Of a stretch of DNA of 64,000 nucleotides, positions 59,691 through 64,000 are shown piece after piece. Within the stretch, counting starts at the first letter, position 1, and each line of letters begins with the position of its first letter. The notes under the pieces were generated by a model. That model did not search any database, was not told where the DNA came from, and saw only the letters and a list, made by a program, of their open reading frames with translations. Source of the DNA: Hymenobacter actinosclerus (GTDB taxonomy: Bacteria; Bacteroidota; Bacteroidia; Cytophagales; Hymenobacteraceae); contig NZ_FOHS01000007.1 of NCBI RefSeq assembly GCF_900111515.1, positions 1-64,000 of the forward strand, in the 5' to 3' direction. Position numbers and translations under genes: made by a program.

Positions 59691-60332
59691 ATGAATCTAC
59701 CGTTAGTGCTGGGCCTGCTGGTGGCCGCTTACCTGATTGGCTCCATCCCGACGGCCCTGTGGGTGGGGCGGGCCTTTTTCGGGCTCGACATCCGCGAGCA
59801 TGGCTCGGGCAACTCGGGCGCCACCAACACGTTCCGGGTGCTGGGCAAGAAGCCGGGCTCGTTTGTAATGGCCGTGGATGTGCTCAAGGGCTGGGCCGCC
59901 ACCTCGCTGGCCTCCCTGATGCTGGGCCAGGGCGCCATTCTGCCCCAGCAGCTGCTCTACTTTCAGCTGGCCTGCGGCGTGCTGGCGGTGGTAGGGCATA
60001 TCTACCCCATCTGGGCCGGCTTTCGGGGCGGCAAGGGCGTGGCTACGGTGCTGGGCATGATGCTGGCCATTGCCCCGGCCACGGTGGGCGTCTGCATTCT
60101 GGTGTTTCTGGCGGTGCTGCTGCTTTCGCGCTACGTGTCGCTGAGCAGCATGACGGCCGGCCTGACGTTTGCGCTGCTGCAGCTGCTGCCCGGCTTCCGG
60201 CCCGACAACCCGCTGCTGCTCTGGTTCGGTTTTGTGCTGGCGGCCCTGCTCATCTACACCCACCGCGCCAACATCGGCCGCCTGCGCGCCGGCACCGAAA
60301 GCCGCGTGCCCATGCCCTGGGACAAGAAATAG
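59691..60332 (+). CDS. plsY: Glycerol-3-phosphate acyltransferase PlsY
   Basis: A 213-residue membrane protein that acylates glycerol 3-phosphate with acyl-phosphate, the first step of phospholipid synthesis. The three motifs are seen: SIPTALWVGR (motif 1 region), SGNSGATNTFRVLGKKPG (motif 2 region), and GHIYPIWAGFRGGKGVAT (motif 3 region). It has about five TM segments. Normal length. Confidence 0.95.
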   Translation: MNLPLVLGLLVAAYLIGSIPTALWVGRAFFGLDIREHGSGNSGATNTFRVLGKKPGSFVMAVDVLKGWAATSLASLMLGQGAILPQQLLYFQLACGVLAVVGHIYPIWAGFRGGKGVATVLGMMLAIAPATVGVCILVFLAVLLLSRYVSLSSMTAGLTFALLQLLPGFRPDNPLLLWFGFVLAALLIYTHRANIGRLRAGTESRVPMPWDKK

Positions 60333-60497
60333 CCGCCGGCTCCCGCAGCACAGTTCTACCCGGCCCGGACGGCAACAGGATTCCGGTCCCGCTTGGGCAT
60401 ACGGCCTGATTTCGGTATGTTTGCGCGGGAACTGTCGCCGGTGCGTAGCGCCGGGTATTCAGCCCGTTCCCGGTAGCTGTACCCCATCTTTTCGCCT

Positions 60498-60941
60498 GTG
60501 CCCGATAGTACCCTTATTGCCGAATCCTACGGCAGCATGCTGCTGGCCCCCGAAGTACCCTGCCTGATTGGGCAGTGGCACACGTTTGCCAACCGCCAGC
60601 AGTTCCGCTCCCTCATGGACCGGGGCCTGGACCTGTATATCCAGGAAAGCCACCGCACCCAACCGCTGGGCTGGCTGGCCGACACCCGCCAGATAAGCGC
60701 CATCACGCCCGACGACCAGAACTGGCTGCGCACCGACTGGAACCCGCGGGCCTACGCCGCCGGCATCCGGCACGTGAGCTTCGTGGCGCCCGAGAGCGTG
60801 TTTGGCCAGATGGCAGTGCAGGGCTACACGGCTAATACCCAATCTGCCGACGCCTACGCTATCGAGGTAGTTCATCATCAGACCCTGCCCGAGGCCAAGC
60901 AATGGCTGCGCCGGGCGCTCCACAGATCGGCCGCCGGCTGA
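60498..60941 (+). CDS. STAS/SpoIIAA-like small protein A
   Basis: A 147-residue soluble protein, probably with a GTG start at 60498. The central part LGWLADTRQISAITPDDQNW and VRHVSFVAP-type strands (IRHVSFVAPESVFG), then the final EAKQWLRRAL, fit the same fold as the protein at 60985. The pair lies head-to-tail, 43 bases apart. A tandem duplication is likely but they are well diverged. Function unknown. Confidence 0.6.
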   Translation: MPDSTLIAESYGSMLLAPEVPCLIGQWHTFANRQQFRSLMDRGLDLYIQESHRTQPLGWLADTRQISAITPDDQNWLRTDWNPRAYAAGIRHVSFVAPESVFGQMAVQGYTANTQSADAYAIEVVHHQTLPEAKQWLRRALHRSAAG

Positions 60942-60984
60942 TGCGCCCTCTCCCTTTTACTATCCGCTGCCTCCTTTAGCCCTC

Positions 60985-61401
60985 ATGAAACAAGAACTTA
61001 AAAGCTCCCTGGGCCGGCCCTACGTCACGATTGAAGATGATGCGGCCAACCACATAATTACTGTTGACTGGGTGGGCTACCTCACGGCTGATAGTGTACA
61101 GGCTGGGGCTCATGCCTACACCCAGGCGCTGGCCAAAGCGGGATACAAATGCGTGCTCAATGATACGCGCAGAGTTATCGGCCCCTGGGACCATTCGCTG
61201 GAGTGGGCCCTGAACGAGTGGGCGCCCAACGCCGCCGCCGCCGGCCTGCGCTACTTCGCGATGGTGACCACGCCCGATTCGCTGGCCGATGGCTCGGCCC
61301 AGAGCTTCTACGCCCAGATAAAGTCATTCGAAGTTCGCATGTTTGACGACGAGGTAGAAGCCAAACACTGGCTGCAAAAATGCTCCGGGGTGGCCCGGTA
61401 G
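60985..61401 (+). CDS. STAS/SpoIIAA-like small protein B
   Basis: A 138-residue soluble protein. IITVDWVGYLTADSVQAGAH, KCVLNDTRRVIGPWDHSLEW, LRYFAMVTTPDSLADG and FDDEVEAKHWLQ follow the SpoIIAA-like (STAS-related) pattern of strand, long helix, strand and final helix. It follows protein A by 43 bases in the same direction. Function unknown. Possibly a regulator. Confidence 0.62.
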   Translation: MKQELKSSLGRPYVTIEDDAANHIITVDWVGYLTADSVQAGAHAYTQALAKAGYKCVLNDTRRVIGPWDHSLEWALNEWAPNAAAAGLRYFAMVTTPDSLADGSAQSFYAQIKSFEVRMFDDEVEAKHWLQKCSGVAR

Positions 61402-61474
61402 GCTCTGACACCACCGACCGTCGGTTGGCACAGCTCTACTTTCTCTCTTTATTCCCACTTCTAACCCAACCCGT

Positions 61475-62839
61475 ATGGATACGACCTATCTGAAAGAAAA
61501 CCAGGACCGCTTCCTCACCGAGCTCATCGACTGGCTCCGCATTCCCTCGGTTTCGGCCGACCCCAAGTTTGCCGGCGACATCACCAAGGCCGCCGAGTAC
61601 CTGAAGGCCCGCTTCGAGGAAGTTGGCCTCGATAACGTGGAGCTGTGCCCCACGGCCGGCAACCCCATCGTGTACGGCGAGAAGCTGGTGGATGCGAGCC
61701 TGCCCACCGTGCTCGTGTACGGCCACTACGACGTGCAGCCCGCCGACCCCTACGAGCTGTGGGACTCGCCGCCCTTCGAGCCCGTTATCAAAGACGAGAA
61801 GATTTACGCCCGCGGCGCCTGCGACGATAAGGGCCAGGTGTACATGCACGTAAAGGCGCTGGAAGTGATGAAGCAGGAAGGCGCGTTTCCCTGCAACATC
61901 AAAATCATGATTGAAGGCGAGGAGGAAGTCGGCTCCAACAACCTCGGCATTTTCGTGCGGGCCAACAAGGAGAAGCTCAAGGCCGACGTGATTCTGGTGT
62001 CGGATACCGGCATGCTGGCCAACGACGAGCCCAGCATCGAGGTGGGCCTGCGGGGCCTGAGCTACCACGAGGTGGAAGTAACCGGCCCCAACCGCGACCT
62101 GCACTCGGGCCTGTACGGCGGCGCGGTGGCCAACCCCATCAACGTGCTCTGTAAGATGATTGCCTCGCTGCACGATGAGAACAACCACATTACCATCCCC
62201 GGGTTCTACAACAACGTGGCCGTGCTCAGCGCCGCCGAGCGCGAGGAGCTCAACCGCGTGCCTCACTCCGACGAGGAGTTCAAAAAGAGCATCGGCCTGC
62301 CCGACGTGTACGGCGAGAAAGGCTACACCACCGTCGAGCGCGTGGGCATCCGGCCGACGCTGGACGTGAACGGCATCTGGGGCGGCTACACCGGCGAGGG
62401 TGCCAAAACGGTTATTGCCTCCAAGGCCTACGCCAAAATCTCGATGCGGCTGGTGCCCAACCAGACCTCCGAAGAAATTACGGCCCTGTTCCAGCAGCAC
62501 TTCGAAAGCATTGCGCCCAGCGGTGTAACCGTAAAGGTGAAGCCCCACCACGGCGGCGAGCCCGTGGTAACGCCCACCGACTCGGTGGCCTACAAGGCGG
62601 CCGCCGATGCCATGGAAACCACCTTCGGCAAGCGCCCGATTCCGACCCGCGGCGGGGGCTCCATCCCCATCGTGGCCATGTTCAAGAGCGAGCTGGGCCT
62701 CGATACGGTGCTGCTCGGCTTCGGCCTCGACTCCGACGCCATTCACTCGCCCAACGAGCACTACGGCGTCTTCAACTTTATGAAAGGCATCGAAACCATC
62801 CCGCACTTCTACCGCAACTACGCGGCGGCCATGAAGTAA
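61475..62839 (+). CDS. M20 family dipeptidase
   Basis: A 454-residue zinc peptidase of the M20 family, CNDP/DapE-like. The zinc ligands fall in VYGHYDVQP (His), GACDDKGQ (Asp bridging), EGEEEVGS (Glu-Glu) and SPNEHYGVFN (His). The dimerisation lid is inserted at about 190-350 (HSGLYGGAVANPINVL). It is a cytoplasmic dipeptidase of broad specificity. Normal length. It ends near a perfect 60-base palindrome. Confidence 0.93.
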   Translation: MDTTYLKENQDRFLTELIDWLRIPSVSADPKFAGDITKAAEYLKARFEEVGLDNVELCPTAGNPIVYGEKLVDASLPTVLVYGHYDVQPADPYELWDSPPFEPVIKDEKIYARGACDDKGQVYMHVKALEVMKQEGAFPCNIKIMIEGEEEVGSNNLGIFVRANKEKLKADVILVSDTGMLANDEPSIEVGLRGLSYHEVEVTGPNRDLHSGLYGGAVANPINVLCKMIASLHDENNHITIPGFYNNVAVLSAAEREELNRVPHSDEEFKKSIGLPDVYGEKGYTTVERVGIRPTLDVNGIWGGYTGEGAKTVIASKAYAKISMRLVPNQTSEEITALFQQHFESIAPSGVTVKVKPHHGGEPVVTPTDSVAYKAAADAMETTFGKRPIPTRGGGSIPIVAMFKSELGLDTVLLGFGLDSDAIHSPNEHYGVFNFMKGIETIPHFYRNYAAAMK

Positions 62840-62859
62840 GCCGTCTGGAGTTCTCTCAG

Positions 62860-62919
62860 CTCCGGCACTAAAAAAGCCCGCCCAGCAACGTTGCTGGGCG
62901 GGCTTTTTTAGTGCCGGAG
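62860..62919. terminator. Perfect 60-base palindromic terminator
   Basis: Two 30-base arms without any spacer (CTCCGGCACTAAAAAAGCCC and on, centred between 62889 and 62890) form a perfect palindrome with A6 and T6 runs on both sides of the GC core. It lies between the convergent M20 peptidase and outer-membrane barrel genes and should stop both. Confidence 0.9.
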
Positions 62920-62947
62920 TTCTATTAAGCGCCCGGCGAACGGCTGC

Positions 62948-63607
62948 TTACCGGCTCGGCAGCAGGTAGCCCAGCGAAAGCTGGAACACCTGGTTGCGGG
63001 CATTGGTCAGGTCGCCGTTGTTGTAGCTGTCGTTCTTGGCGAAATCGGTGAGGGCGCCGTTGTAGCGCAGGCCCAGCATCAGGCCCATATCGGTCTGGAA
63101 GCCCAGGCCGGCCACGTAGCCGAACTCGTTGCGATTCACGTTCTTCAGGTCCTTTTCGGCCGCCGTGCGGGCGATGGCCGTTCCGTTGAGCGAGCGGGTC
63201 GATTCGTCTTTCACCTTGAGCAGGTAGCTGTACTGCGGGCCGGCTTCGAAGAACAGGTTGCCGGCTTTCACCTTCAGCAGCACCGGCACGTCGATGTAGT
63301 TGTAGGTGACGTCGCCCTGGCGGTTGTAGAGGCCGAAGGTTTGTTTGGTGTCGTACTTGTAACCCTTCTGCGAGTACAGCACTTCGGGCTGCAGCGAAAG
63401 GAAGCCGTCGTCAATCAGCCCGACGTTGAGCATCAGGCCGCCGTGGAAGCCAACCTTGTTGTCGTAGCCATCCTTATTGGCCAGGTCGCCGGCCAGGTTC
63501 GAGAGGTTGGCGCCGCCTTTCAGGCCGAGGCGGATGCCCTGGGCCTTGGAGTCGGTAACGGCGAAAGTAGCGAGCAGAGCGGCCGCAGCCAGCAGAGACT
63601 TTTTCAT
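62948..63607 (-). CDS. Outer-membrane beta-barrel protein, PorT-like
   Basis: A 219-residue protein with a signal peptide (1-22, cleavage after SKA). The rest is an eight-stranded barrel of the OMP_b-brl_2 type: LGLKGGANLSNLAGD, LSLQPEVLYSQKGYKYDT, YIDVPVLLKVKAGNLFFEAGPQ, GYVAGLGFQTDMGLMLGLRYN and the last strand FQLSLGYLL. These are common in Bacteroidota. The function is unknown beyond being an outer-membrane barrel. It is a single gene. Confidence 0.88.
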   Translation of the reverse strand: MKKSLLAAAALLATFAVTDSKAQGIRLGLKGGANLSNLAGDLANKDGYDNKVGFHGGLMLNVGLIDDGFLSLQPEVLYSQKGYKYDTKQTFGLYNRQGDVTYNYIDVPVLLKVKAGNLFFEAGPQYSYLLKVKDESTRSLNGTAIARTAAEKDLKNVNRNEFGYVAGLGFQTDMGLMLGLRYNGALTDFAKNDSYNNGDLTNARNQVFQLSLGYLLPSR

Positions 63608-63722
63608 AGGAGAAACCCTTTTGATGAAAAAAAAGTGGGTATGAAAGCCTCAACGACGAAAAGCGTGCCAGAACAGCTTATTTGCCCGCTTATGGCAGGT
63701 TTGCCAAAGCGGCAGCACGGCA

Positions 63723-64000
63723 TTAGTCGGGCTGTGCGGGTGGTGCCGGGGCGGCGGCGGGGGCCGGCCGCGGGGCCGCGGGACGCTTGCGCCCCACCTG
63801 GCGGGCGGCCCGGTACAGCGCCCCCGGTGCCCGACCCAGCAGCCGGGCCGCCCCAACTGCCCCGCGCCCGATGCCCCGGCCCGTGGCTACGGTCAGCTGG
63901 CCCATCTGCCGGGGCTCGAACACGAAATTCAGGTACAGCTCCAGGGAACTGTTGCGCAGCTGGCGCTGGCCGGTACCACTGATTTCGCCGGGCCGAAACA
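63723..64000 (-). CDS. C-terminal end of a large protein (AsmA-like?), cut by the window edge
   Basis: The last 92 residues of a protein that begins beyond the right edge. It reads EISGTGQRQLRNSSLELYLN then VFEPRQMGQLTVATGRG, a basic part, and an Ala/Pro-rich tail. I tentatively compare it with the ends of AsmA-like envelope proteins. This is weak. The stop TAA is at 63723-63725. Confidence 0.45.
   Translation of the reverse strand, partial: FRPGEISGTGQRQLRNSSLELYLNFVFEPRQMGQLTVATGRGIGRGAVGAARLLGRAPGALYRAARQVGRKRPAAPRPAPAAAPAPPAQPD

Overview
This window is a stretch of bacterial chromosome, very probably from the Bacteroidota and most likely a Hymenobacter-like member of the Cytophagales. 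The grounds are a high-GC coding style, the Bacteroidota -7 promoter word TAnnTTTG (usually TACCTTTG) a short way upstream of many starts, and a gene content typical of that group: DUF2480, DUF6150 and DUF6799-like proteins, M61 and S41 peptidases, a Wzi-like porin and a PorT-like barrel. There is no plasmid, phage, transposase or CRISPR signature. The genus assignment is inference from protein flavour, since no 16S gene is present.

Layout. 1-491: three tandem leftward promoters that fire off the left edge. 492-9491: a beta-lactamase-fold serine hydrolase, a lipoprotein plus APC permease pair, DUF2480, tsaB, a DUF1223 thioredoxin-like protein, a DUF433/DUF5615 toxin-antitoxin-like pair and a C-terminal processing protease. 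9560-10378: rnpA and rpmH. 10624-20376: M61 peptidase, lipoprotein, PfkB kinase, tRNA-His, DEAD-box helicase, urea transporter, upp and a GNAT-like protein. 20614-28886: envelope genes (Wzi-like porin, YceI, CHRD lipoprotein, MsbA-like ABC exporter, gmhA, glycosyltransferase). 28945-34532: nth, an ECF sigma factor with an overlapping small partner, a DUF6799-like protein, an MFS exporter and an alpha/beta hydrolase that has lost its nucleophile. 34940-41386: the accessory part, with an AT-leaning beta-helix protein, a four-gene cluster (small membrane protein, coiled-coil protein, two-TM coiled-coil protein, membrane-anchored Ppx/actin-fold protein) and a mosaic HSDR_N nuclease. 41537-64000: uvrA, VOC protein, TspO-like protein, tpiA, an ABC transporter pair, a frameshifted OmpA lipoprotein, prmA, a 1719-residue exported protein, a cholesterol-oxidase-like GMC enzyme, plsY, two STAS-like proteins, an M20 dipeptidase, an outer-membrane barrel and the tail of a protein that runs off the right edge.

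The most striking feature is the density of short palindromic elements. At least six word families occur (GAGACGCA, GTCATCCTGAGC/GGACCTAT, GTCATKCTGAGC, GCTGTTA, GTGAGA, CAGTTGTC/CAGATG). They sit between genes, nest inside one another and in several places become part of genes: an in-frame insert in uvrA, the start codon and N-terminus of rnpA, the stop of tsaB, the tail of gmhA. The best candidates for undescribed biology are this repeat system, the four-gene Ppx-like/coiled-coil envelope cluster, and the stand-alone HSDR_N nuclease whose C-terminal half has clearly foreign composition.
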